Source: Pilatotrama ljubarskyi (Eukaryota > Basidiomycota > Agaricomycetes > Polyporales > Polyporaceae). Taken from it: 64,000 nt of DNA. A model generated the notes under the pieces. The model was not told the DNA's origin, made no database searches, and saw only the letters and a program-made list of their open reading frames with translations. Shown here in pieces: positions 14,257 through 23,840 of the stretch; position 1 is the stretch's first letter, and every line of letters starts with the position of its first letter. The stretch spans positions 41,182-105,181 of the forward strand of contig MU277675.1 in NCBI GenBank assembly GCA_022385805.1, in the 5' to 3' direction. The position numbers and the translations under genes were made by a program.

Positions 14257-14466
14257 TCACCAGTCGGCGACGGTGATGTAGGGGTCGCGACGCTCGGCGG
14301 GCTCCTGGATCGCGACGCGATGGACGGATGGTTAGCGTTTGTGTGCGCGCGTGGGACTGTATGCGGGCGCTAAGCCTGGACTCACGGGCACGGGCGACGC
14401 CTGGGCGACGGTGAGTGCGGCGGCGACGGCGACGACGACGGAGAGGATGTAGCGGAGGGCCTGCAT
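14257..14466 (-). CDS. Small secreted peptide precursor (42 aa), probable Kex2-processed peptide
   Basis: Two exons join in phase 0. Exon 1 (14466-14386) encodes MQALRYILSVVVAVAAALTV followed by AQASPVP; the donor GTGAGT begins at 14385. The intron contains a good branch site (GCTAACC) and ends in CAG at 14305. Exon 2 (14304-14257) encodes EPAERRDPYITVADW and then TGA. The first 23 residues form a classic signal peptide with AQA|SP as a likely cleavage site. A short Pro/Ala/Glu-rich pro-segment (SPVPEPAE) precedes the dibasic RR, a typical Kex2 site, and nine residues (DPYITVADW) remain as possible mature peptide. TATACTTAAA lies about 127 nt upstream of the ATG. I do not recognise the family. 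The length and Trp end recall short secreted signalling peptides such as Cryptococcus Qsp1, but homology is not claimed. A spurious small reading frame remains possible. Confidence 0.66.
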
Positions 14467-17400
14467 TGTGACTGCGGTGGTGGGCGTGCGGGGGAAGGGC
14501 GAGCGGTGGTGGTAGGGGTGGTGTGTGCGAGGGAGGAGGAGGGGCGGGCAGTGGCAGACGGGGGAGGGCGTGGTGCTGGGAGCGGAGGGGAGTTTAAGTA
14601 TAGTGGGAACGCCGGCCGTGGCCCACGCTCACGGTGCCCCTGTCACTCGCAGCCAGCATCCGTCTGAACCTCCGCCGTGCTCGTCCCTGGCGGTGGGACC
14701 GGCTCCCCCGATCGTGCTCGTCTTCTTTCCAGGCCCGGGAACTGAGAACCTTCCTCTTTCAAGCTCCGCGCACAACCCCTCTGCGTCCAATCCCACCGCG
14801 GCAACTCCATCTCCTCCCCTCTCCCCCTCCGAATTCGCCCCCGGCCGACGGCGACGCGGATGCTCACCTGCGCCGGGCCACCGCCGGGGCAATCGCTCGA
14901 AAAGGCCGCGACCGGGCATATGCCTGGCATTCACGCGCCGTTCCGCACGTCTGCATTCGAGCATCATGATCAATGTTCCTTCCGCTCGCTCGCTCGCTCG
15001 TCGCAAACTGCAATCTGCAAGCTGCATTGCATCGCATATCACTTGGGTTCGGGTTTGGGCTCGGCACTGCACCCCGCATATACACCCAATGTGGGTGCCC
15101 CTTGTGCCTGATCGGAGCGGTCGAAAGTGGATACATACATACGTGCCTCGGACGACGGTCGCGGCTCGGCCGTCCTCGATGCCGCGGCTCGCTCCTCGCG
15201 CCGGTGCAGATCCAGCAAATCCCGTCCCTCCGTTGCGCATGCCCGTCCCCGCCTCAACCGTACAACGCCCAGCCCGATCGACTCGTTGTCCACGCGGAAT
15301 CGTATTGGAACTCGAAGCTAAGGTGGCAGTGGCGCGGCCCGGCGCAGGCCCAGACTCGACGACCGTCGACCGTCACAACAGGCTTGAGCGACAAAACACT
15401 CGAAACCTTGAACGCGCAGTCTGTTGGTATCTGCCGCGTAACCAACCACGAGCCGTAGGCGGCGCGGCGGGCTGTAAACTGTCAGAAAGATTATGTTCTT
15501 GCGCATGCCGCGTTTCGCAGTCGGCTGGCCGGGCGATAAGTACCAGTAGGTCGCATCTCAGGGTACGGCATGGTCATACGGAGATGCTTCTGCGAGCGCG
15601 CACCGTTCCGGAATAGCCCAAGCTCTAAGCTCTGCCGGCCCTGCCATGCATTCCGACGCGCGCGAGTGTACGAAGGCTTGTCAATGTCAACGCGATTTCC
15701 TGACGTCACTGGCAAAGTACTCCGGTCAACCGCGAGTCGCCGCTGCCCATTCCAGGCCCTACCTGCCTCTCCGTTATCTTGGTCTTGGATCTGTGGCAGT
15801 CTCTCCCTGAGACCTCCTCCAATCCTAGCCCGGCGCGCTCTCTTGGTAGTCACTAGTCTCCCGGTCGGATCCTTGGCTTATTAGGAACGGGCTCGAGCGT
15901 CGATCGGCTTGGGCAATCGCAGGACGCGGGGAATCAGGCTGGTTTTAGAGAATGCCTCCGATGCTGCTGCGGGATGGCGGGGAAGTCGACGCATGCAGTA
16001 TGCAACGCAACCTAGATGAGTACAATATCAAACGGCACTCTATCAATCCAGCGACGGCCACGGTCCCAGCAGTGCTTACTTATTCCTGGACGCCGCACAC
16101 TGTTGTGTGTGCAGTTCACGTAACCTGCGACCAGCTGAGGAAGAGCCGGCCTTGTCAAGGTCAACGACGTCTATCGCTCCCGATATAAGCACCTGCCGAG
16201 TCCCGACAATAGAGCGACGTGCTGGGCACGGCTCGCCCCCTGGCCCGATCTGAGCTTGTGTTCAGCGTGCGCAGCCGGCAGCAGGTGCTTGCGAAGAGGA
16301 CGTCAGCGGCGGCAAGAATAGCTGCAGACAGACGCAAGGCTGTCGGATAAGGCCAGGGCACCGTGCACCTGGGCTTCTTGTCTGCCAGCTCTAGTGCTTA
16401 CTATCACATACCCTTACGCGATATGCGCCAACGACGGTCGAAGCCTGTATCTCGTGACCCATCCTCGTGTAAATGAGCCGGGAGGGCTTCGTCGAGAGAC
16501 CCGGAGGTCTATCTCCGATTCGGAGTTGTGGTACGCGTTTAGACCTGACGAGTGTAAGGAACCTGGTCAGCACTGCGGATTCTGACCTCCAGCCTCGCCG
16601 ACGTACCGTCGAGCAACACACCGGGACCCGGTACCCCTCGAGCTGGCAGGTGAAGTCAACTCCGAACACACGAGCACGGAATGGAACGCTGTCTGACCGA
16701 CGTCGGACGAGCCGACAATGGACCGTACGTTTATCCCCCAGGGCCCGCCCGCCTCGAAGCACGCACGCGCATACGAGTGACCGTGACAGGCGTGAGCGGA
16801 CACGAGATGGCAAGCCGTTCCTGCCTTGCCTGAGCCTCTCGGCGTATCGTTGCGCCTGGCATGTTGCGGGTGGCGTTTGCCGCGACAGAGGCTCAGAGTC
16901 ATTGCTCGCGACGGAAGATCGGCCGGGAGGCGGGACCTTGAACGTTGTGTCACTACCGAGGCTTGTGTGTTGCCGTCGCCCGATGAGGAGGTTCCGGAGG
17001 CCTAGGATACCCAGCGGGGTCTAGACTCTGGCAGACGATAGATGAATCGGGCACTGGGGGATCATGGCAGTGAGGCTTGTGTCGTCAAGCGCCTCTTTTA
17101 GTCCGTCCCGCCTCGAGCTTGTCGTGTTGTCGAGATGTCGAGTGCGACTATGCTACGCAAGCACTGGCAATTGGCGAGCGATGATATGGGATTAGCCGCC
17201 TGTGGTTAGTAAGTACAGCGGGTGTACCTGGGGATCCTACCTGAGATATGACGACGACCTTCATGAGTGCTCGGAGTCCCCGCTTATACTTCCGAGCACA
17301 TGCACGTAACGGAGGCAAGAGAGATGAGTTCATCCCATGCATATGGTGAATGAAGGCAGAGGTACAGCTGGGCGTCCGGTGCACAGGAGTCGGGTTGATG

Positions 17401-17589
17401 TCAATGATGGTCCTGTAGGCGCTCATGACGCGGGAGAAGGGAGTAATAGTAAGCGCCTAGGGCACATTTCTTGACCAAGTCCATACCGCACTCGACCGGT
17501 GAACATCCCCCCTATAGCTCTGCAGCGGAGACCAAGAGACAGGAAAAATTACTGGCTTGTTTGAACATCAGAACGCAAGGAAAGACAGG
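14467..17589. other. Gene-poor intergenic stretch (about 3.1 kb)
   Basis: This lies between the start of the small peptide gene and the start of the SAC3-like gene, so both promoters face into it. The long open frame 14525-15616 (+) and those opposite it have no domain signal and look like GC-rich non-coding DNA. No tRNA, repeat array or transposon end was seen. Confidence 0.55.
14593..14602 (-). promoter_or_regulatory. TATA-like element of the small secreted peptide gene
   Basis: On the minus strand this reads TATACTTAAA, about 127 bases before the ATG at 14466. The spacing suits a TATA box with a UTR of about 90-100 nt. A clear TATA box often marks highly or conditionally expressed fungal genes. 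This is inferred from position only. Confidence 0.4.
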
Positions 17590-19358
17590 ATGTCGACGCC
17601 GCGTAGCACCAGAGGCTCGCACTGGCAGCCTCGCGGGCGCGGCGGAGGCGATCCGCCTCCACCTCGAGCTCGACCCCAGCACAGGGTATACCAGCATGGA
17701 AAGCGGCACATGGAACTCATGCCATCTGTGAGCCGAAGCAGCGGCCTTGATAAGGACGGAGACGCGTGAGTAGTCATATGTTAACATATCGCTGTCCCAC
17801 ACGATCGTCCCCGCCCTGTCAGTCGATATGGCGGAGAGGATGGTGTGGCGACTGCCACCATGCTGTATGACGTGCTCTGTGCTATCAGAGATGCGAGTGC
17901 TCATCGGAATCACTGGCATATCGATGGATACTGAAAGATTCTAGGTCTGCAGGCTCAGAGACCGGAAGGTACAGGAAGAGTATCGCGAGTTCATCCAAAC
18001 CAAGGTAGGCTGGTTCTGATATGGTGGCACCTGCCAGAGGGCTTGATCGTCTCTTTCTCACCTAGGCCCGATTTTCTGACGGTAGAACGCTGACCGTTTA
18101 TCGTAGGTAGATGAGTACTGGAAGAAGTACCCGCTGAGAGCCGTGCCTGGGTCTGATGACCCCGATCCGGAATCCGTACGGCACAGGAAGGAGACAGAGG
18201 AGAACCTCTTGATCCTGTTCCGTAAGTCCGAAATATCTCTATCTCACTGACAATGTCGCGATTTCTCTCGAGATCGTGGGGGCATCAAACGTCAGGCTGC
18301 TGATGATATTGATGAACAGGTAAATTGCGAGAAGGACTCATGTCCGCGCAGCGCAGAGATCAGTTCGCGCGCGAAGGCAAGTCGCTCAATCTGGCTTCAA
18401 CGCCTCGCACAATGTGCTCAGCCCGATCGCAGTCTACGAGACATCGTTGCATCTCTCGGTGCTGTTCAGATCACCGGCGCAGACCACGTCGACGCTCTCT
18501 CATCTCTTCCCGGCGTTCTACGTCACGGCCTCTGATGTGCAGGTGAAGCCGCAGGCAACTGCATCCGTGTCGAAGTCAAGCCCAGGCAGTCCCGATCCAG
18601 CTGCCGGGTCTTCTCCCGGGCAACTGCCACCCACAACCGCCCTCTCGTCGACATTGATATTCCTATTGCACCACCTCGTCGCCGCGTATCCGTCCCAACT
18701 CTCGTTCCACACGCAACTCCGCCAACTGCACCCTGCATTGAAGCGTCTGCTCGAGGCGCCTGCCGAGGCACTTGATCAGCCTCGAACGCTCTCGTCTGAC
18801 CCATCTATCCTGTCATCACCACAGACTGCGGATTCGCAGCCGTCAGAACGCAATCGGGGCGTCCCCGCGATGTCGAACGTCTATGACTGGCTCGTCGAGC
18901 TCGCGCGATGCTTACGAAGACGGAACTATGCCCGTCTAGACGCGCTCACGCGCCGCGCCGTCTTCAGCCGTTTCATTGACATCACGCCCTCGAGCTCGTC
19001 CTCCGAAGAAGCTACGGAACGGAGACCCGACCTCGGGCTGGAGGCTGTCCAGGTGCTGGTGGATTCGCTGGTCGGAAAGGCGCGCAGCACGACGTGGAGC
19101 GTGCTCCGGACGGCGTATCGGGAGGTTAACCTGCGCGCCACGCCGACGGGGGCGTCTGCGGGTGACATAACGGCGCTGTGGTTGGCCCGCTCGTTGGTGC
19201 TGCGTAACAGCGTAACTTCTGGCTTAATCCCGGAGGAGGGGGAGGATGGCATGTATACGGCGGTGGAGACGTGGCTCGCTGAGCGCAGCGCCAAGGGCGA
19301 GGCGAGAAGGAAGGAGGGAGAAGGAATGGAGGGCAGGTGGATACTGGTCAGGGCCTGA
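17590..19358 (+). CDS. SAC3/GANP-like helical (CSN8/PSMD8-type fold) protein
   Basis: Five exons give a 441-aa protein: 17590-17765, 17953-18004, 18107-18221, 18320-18376 and 18433-19358. The N-terminus is Arg/Gly/Pro-rich. The body is alpha-helical: EEYREFIQTK then VDEYWKKYPL, the block KLREGLMSAQRRDQFARE joined to VYETSLHLSVLFRSP, and a C-terminal helical pair (VYDWLVELARCLRRRNYARL and KARSTTWSVLRTAYREV). This layout recalls SAC3/GANP-family proteins acting in mRNA export or the proteasome lid fold, but I assign the family only from overall pattern. The fourth intron appears to be GC-AG (donor GAAG|GCAAGT at 18377). It is the only joint that keeps the conserved-looking VYETSLHLSVLF block in frame with the exon before it. 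The start is the first ATG in frame; intron 1 (187 bp) is longer than usual, so the N-terminus is the least certain part. Confidence 0.72.
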
Positions 19359-19450
19359 CGCGGGCGGTCTCGTGTGATACTAGGGCAACGCTCGAAAAGG
19401 CAGTTGCTTATGGCAGAGAATAGACGTACTATCGGCGAAGGAATCATTCA

Positions 19451-20289
19451 CTATATGACGGTCGTTCTCACCAGTTTGAACTTGTCGACGACGATCTGCA
19501 CAATATCCCGCCATTCCGTCATCGCACCCAAACCTGAGCAAGTCACCTCAGTGGAAGGTCTCATGGTCAATCACACAGGGTACTGACCAACGTCACCGCA
19601 CGCGAGCCTCTTGCCGATTGGGCCTACCACGGTGTACCCAATGACTTCCCGCACGGTTCGCAAGTGCTGCCCGGTGAGCGGATGCTCGTACATCAACGTG
19701 TTCATGGCCGGGAATACATATGTAGGTGTTGTGGGTGTCAAAGCTCTCAGGAGCGAGGTCTGCGGTGAGAGACACGATGTCAGAGCATGTCACAAAACTT
19801 AGGGCGAAAGCTGACGGCTAGGTTGTCGCAGAGGCCGTTGGCGATCTTGGAGAGAGTGTTCGCCGAACAGGGTGCAATAAGGACAACATCCGCCCATCGA
19901 CGGAGCTCGATATGCAATATGGGATCTCCTACGGTATATTCACCCTGGAACGAGCACAATCAACATAACTGGCATGTGAAAGTTCAAGGTGTACCCACAT
20001 ATGACCCCCATTCGTCTTTGTTACGCCAAACTCGGACGCCCGTTTTCTCAATCTCGTCATGATTGTAAAAAGATAGAGATGCTTCCGTGGCGACAACCTC
20101 TACTTTGACATTATCGTACTGTAGATTGCTGTTCAGCGAAAATCTGAGATAAGCAGAAAGCCAGCTTACTGTCAGCAGTTCGGCCACGATGAGAGGCGCC
20201 TTAATGGATGCGACGCTGCCGGTGGTCATGAGGAGCACATGGGTATAACCTGGAGCGCGTTCATCCTCTGCTACGAATCTGCGCGACAT
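19451..20289 (-). CDS. CAB3: Phosphopantothenoylcysteine decarboxylase (flavoprotein of the Cab3/Hal3/PPCDC family)
   Basis: This FMN enzyme decarboxylates 4'-phosphopantothenoylcysteine to 4'-phosphopantetheine in coenzyme A synthesis. Five exons (20289-20170, 20118-19999, 19944-19816, 19759-19588, 19533-19451) sum to 207 aa with all phases consistent. The N-terminal flavin-binding strand is HVLLMTTGSVASIKAP, followed by VKVEVVATEAS, the segment LRRWADVVLIAPCSANTLSK and then IANGLCDNLA. The substrate-clamp motif is PAMNTLMY, and GKRLACGDVG contains the cysteine region used for enethiol reduction. It has about the size of a monofunctional PPCDC, without the long acidic extensions of yeast Hal3/Vhs3. 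A seven-codon upstream reading frame (20353-20330) lies in the leader. It is divergent from RNA1 across a promoter of about 0.3 kb. Orthology to yeast CAB3 is by family. Confidence 0.93.
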
Positions 20290-20412
20290 GATCTGGTTTC
20301 TCCTCCGGATCCTGACTAGACCTGACAACTCAGTGGTTGTCGTTGACGTTCATAATGAAGCTCTGAAGGCAATGCTCTTGTTGACATCAGTCAGCATGAA
20401 GCCGAAACGACG

Positions 20413-20424
20413 TTAGGGTTAGGG
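20413..20424 (+). promoter_or_regulatory. Two telomere-type repeats (TTAGGG)2 in a bidirectional promoter
   Basis: TTAGGGTTAGGG sits between the divergent PPCDC and RNA1 genes, about 124 nt upstream of the PPCDC ATG and 160 nt upstream of RNA1. In yeasts such telobox motifs bind Tbf1/Myb-type general regulatory factors in housekeeping promoters. A regulatory role here is inferred. Confidence 0.45.
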
Positions 20425-20583
20425 TCCTATGCTTATATCGGTAAGCGCTTAGTGGCTGTGGCGCACTGTTGGCACGTGATCACTGATTTGATTGGATTCG
20501 AATAATCGACGCGTTGTGGCGAACATCTTCCAACTCTCTTCTCGACCACCACTGCCTTTGCTCACGAGAATCATTCGTATACC

Positions 20584-21854
20584 ATGTCTACTGTCTTTTC
20601 GCTACTTGGACAGGGCCTCAAACTTGATACCCGGGCCGACATCGAGGCTCACCTTGCCGGCGTTGACCCAACTCTGATCGAGGAGATCCATCTCGGCGGA
20701 AACACCATCGGTGTTGAGGCCGCACAGGCTCTCGCGGAGTTCCTTGCAAAGACTACTCAGCTCAGGGTACATCGAAAACAACGGCTCATTGCGTTCAACA
20801 GTCTAACAATGCCTGCGCGTGACAGGTAGCCAACTTCGCAGATATCTTCACTGGTCGTCTGATCTCCGAGATCCCGCTCGCGCTCTCCGCCATCTGCGAC
20901 TCGCTCATCGGGAAGTCCACGCTCGAAGAGATCGACCTGAGCGATAACGCGTTCGGCGGCCGCTCCGTTGACCCGCTCGTCCCCTTCCTCTCCTCCGCGC
21001 GCTCCCTCCAGGTCCTAAAGCTCAATAACAACGGCCTTGGCCCCGCCGGTGGCACTGTCATCGCCGACGCGCTCACTACCCTCGCGCAATCGCTCGAGAA
21101 GGGCCAGAAGTCCAAGCTTCGCACCATCATCTGCGGCCGCAATCGGTTGGAGGACGGCTCCGCGGAGGCGTGGGCTGCTGCCCTCCGGGCGCACGGCACC
21201 CTCCAGGAGGTACGGATGCCCCAGAACGGTATCCGCATGGCTGGCATCTCGTCACTCGTCCAGGCTCTTGCAGCGAACGCCGACCTGCATCACCTCGACC
21301 TCCAGGACAACACCTTCGCGTCGGAAGGCTCGAAGGTGATGGCGGCAGAACTCACTCGCGGCTCGTGGCCACTGCTCCGTCAGCTCAACCTCTCGGACTG
21401 CGTCATCGGCGAGGAGGGCGAGGTCTCGCCTGTTGTGGAGGCGCTCGCTAAGGGCCTGCACGACAAGCTGGAGATCCTCCAGCTTCAGAACGACAATCTC
21501 GAGACCGAGGCGTTCTCCCTGCTCGCGGGCGTTGTTGACAAGCTTCCCAAGCTGCGCCGAGTAGAGGCACAGTGGAATGAGGTTGAGGAGGATGACGAGG
21601 GCGTTATCGCGCTGTTAAATGCTCTTCGGAAGCAGGGCGGTAAGCTTGTTATGAATGACGAAGACGAAGAAGAGGAGGAGGAAGAGGAGGAAGCCGAGGA
21701 GGCAGCTGAAGAAGCACCCGCGAAGGAGACCGCACCGCCTGTCCAGCCCACTGTTACGCCTGTACCTGCAGCTACCGAGGCAGCACCCAAGAGCGTCACG
21801 GACAAGGCAACGGATGCGCTTGCAGATATGCTCGAGAAGGTCTCGATTCGGTGA
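20584..21854 (+). CDS. RNA1: Ran GTPase-activating protein (RanGAP, Rna1), leucine-rich repeat protein
   Basis: Rna1 stimulates GTP hydrolysis by Ran in the cytoplasm and so maintains the Ran-GTP gradient for nuclear transport. Two exons (20584-20766 and 20826-21854) give 403 aa. The protein is built of leucine-rich repeats of the ribonuclease-inhibitor type (LEEIDLSDNAFGGRS, LQVLKLNNNGLGPAG, LHHLDLQDNTFASEG, LRQLNLSDCVIGEEG). The segment around LRTIICGRNRLEDGS contains the conserved Arg-Asn pair at the Ran-GAP catalytic surface. An acidic Glu tract (about residues 330-355) and an Ala/Pro-rich tail ending VSIR follow, as in fungal Rna1. It lacks the SUMO-modified C-terminal domain of animal RanGAP1, as expected for fungi. 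Confidence 0.96.
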
Positions 21855-22112
21855 GGCTTTCGTTCGGTTGTTCGTCGGGTTGTTGGACATAGACGGGTGA
21901 CATCGGGAAACTCGCGTGTTGTATCTTACCATCTCAACTTGTTCATCGCTGCACGTACAGTTAGGCTTTGCAGGCAGACCTGTATTTCTTCACATCCATC
22001 CACATCTATCATATGTATACCACTAGCATCCTGCCTTCTACATCGCGCGTCATCTAAGCAGCCCATTGGTATCTCGGATAGTCTGATGGCCATGCACTTG
22101 AGCAATCGCTCT

Positions 22113-23272
22113 CTACCGATGCGCCGAGCCGTTGATCTCAGACTTCGCAATCTCCTCAGGTGTCTTGCGCCGAGCGAAGACGTGAATATGCGTCAGCTCC
22201 GGAACGCTCTGCAACCTCTATGGACGCTATCAATATTTCCCACACTGGCCAATGTATGCAAAGAACTCACAGGGGGGTTGACGAACCACGCAGTCTCCCA
22301 CTCCCGCTCGTTCCAGCGGCGCTTGATGAACGTCTCGATCTCCTCGGCATATTTCCTCAGCTCGCGTGCCTCTTCCTCCGTCGGTGGCGGCGAGCGAATG
22401 AGGTTGTCCATCGTGATGCCCCACTCAGATAGAGCCGGGAGGGACTCCGAGAGCATACTGGGCGAAGGCGGCGGGGACTCAAGTCCCGTGAAGCCCCATA
22501 AGCCGTCCTGAAGTAGCCGCGCGGATACCTTGGACTCGGACGCAGGTGGGAGGTCCGGAGGGAGGATCGGCACGCGTGACCAAATCAGACTGTGCTCGAC
22601 TTCCGGAGGGACTGAAGACGACTCTTGAGTGCGAAAGGCCTACGGAGTGCACGGTTGCACAAACCTGAGTACGGCCAGTCGTTCATGGTGATACTGATAA
22701 GTTCCGGGGGCATGTCTGCCTTGAAGTATGGCGGCGCGTCGGGAGGGAGTGGAGGCAGCTTCCTAGGCACTTTGGGGTCCTGATGCTCGTTCTGTGACGA
22801 TGCGGCCGAGCCGTCCGTAGCGACCGGCGCAGAGGATCGCTCCAGGGACGATCGAAGTACAGCGATGTTGTCTTCCTGGCCCCATTGCAGGCGATAGTTG
22901 AGCAAGTAGTTGCCTGGTTTCGCGAAGCGATACCTCAGGCCTTGAAACAGGCGTGAAACGCCACTTGGGCTTTACTACGCACCTATCGAGCCGTACTTCG
23001 CTTTGATTCCTTTGGCCCATTCATCATATCGTTTCTGCAGCGTCCTATCCCTCTTCAACAGCCCCAGATCCCTAGCGCCGTCATATCCAGTAAATCTCGT
23101 GGACTGCACACACTTGAGTATTGGTGACGCACCCTGAATTGACGAACGTCTTGAGCTGTCTCCAAGTGAACTTCGCAGGATAGTATACGAGCATTTCCTC
23201 CCGGGTGGGAGGGCCTACACCTAGAGGGACAGTCTCTGGAGACAACTCAGCAGGCTTGCCATCGACAGTCAT
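22113..23272 (-). CDS. GIG1/DUF3605-family protein (N-acetylglucosamine-induced protein 1-like)
   Basis: Five exons (23272-23133, 23071-22983, 22940-22665, 22611-22271, 22208-22113) sum to 313 aa with all phases closing. The diagnostic region is NDWPYS-VPPEVEHSLIWSRVPI, then DGLWGFTG, WETAWFVNPP and VPELTHIHVFAR, the hallmark blocks of the DUF3605 family. The founding member is Candida Gig1, induced by N-acetylglucosamine; its biochemical role is unknown to me. The N-terminal part has EEMLVYYPAKFTWRQLKTFV and DRTLQKRYDEWAKGIKAKYG. A Pro/Ser-rich insert splits the conserved part. There is no signal peptide or membrane span. The family call is firm; the function is not known. Confidence 0.85.
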
Positions 23273-23840
23273 GGTGTCCGATGGAGGGTGACAGCGGAGT
23301 GAACTAGTCGGACAAGTCCCGGTCGAATGTGGAGGAAAGACGTAGAGCGTCGACGACGATCATCCCGCGCCCGGGGAACAGAGTCGCTGTATCGCGAGCA
23401 TCCTGGCTACATACACTGGTTGAGCACTCCTCCAAGCCACGGACTCGAAGCACGCTGGGGATCACGTTGAGGATGTACTATTCAGTCTGGAATAGAGAGA
23501 TAAAAAAAGAGAGAGACAGAGGGTCAAGAGAAACCCGTTAAAGAGAATCGGTGATCGAGATCGTTTCGATCAAGACTGGAGGTTGCTGGCGGACACGGAC
23601 GTCTCCAAGTTTGGTTTGAAAATGCGGATCCGGAAGTGCTACTATACATTCTCTATGACTCTTCTGCAATCCCTCTCTACAGGCGATGGATGTGGGGCGC
23701 GTCGGGGACACGACACCGGTGAGAGTAGCCCAACCTGGGCCATCCACCGAGTATGAGGAGACTGGGAGTATTGAGAGTGAGTGAACGTAGGCAACATGTA
23801 GCAAAAGAGCCACTTACGGATCATACAGCCTATAGTACGC
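23273..23840. other. Intergenic region between GIG1-family gene and tyrosinase 3' end
   Basis: This 568-bp stretch is the promoter of the GIG1-like gene (minus strand, to the left) and the 3' flank of tyrosinase. A minus-strand open frame (23813-23538) looks coding-like but has no recognisable motif. It follows the tyrosinase stop and is probably 3' UTR or chance. Confidence 0.5.

Noticed and set aside
14525..15616. 363-aa plus-strand open frame upstream of the small peptide gene
   Set aside because: No domain, overlaps the peptide gene's TATA region, and the opposite strand is equally open.
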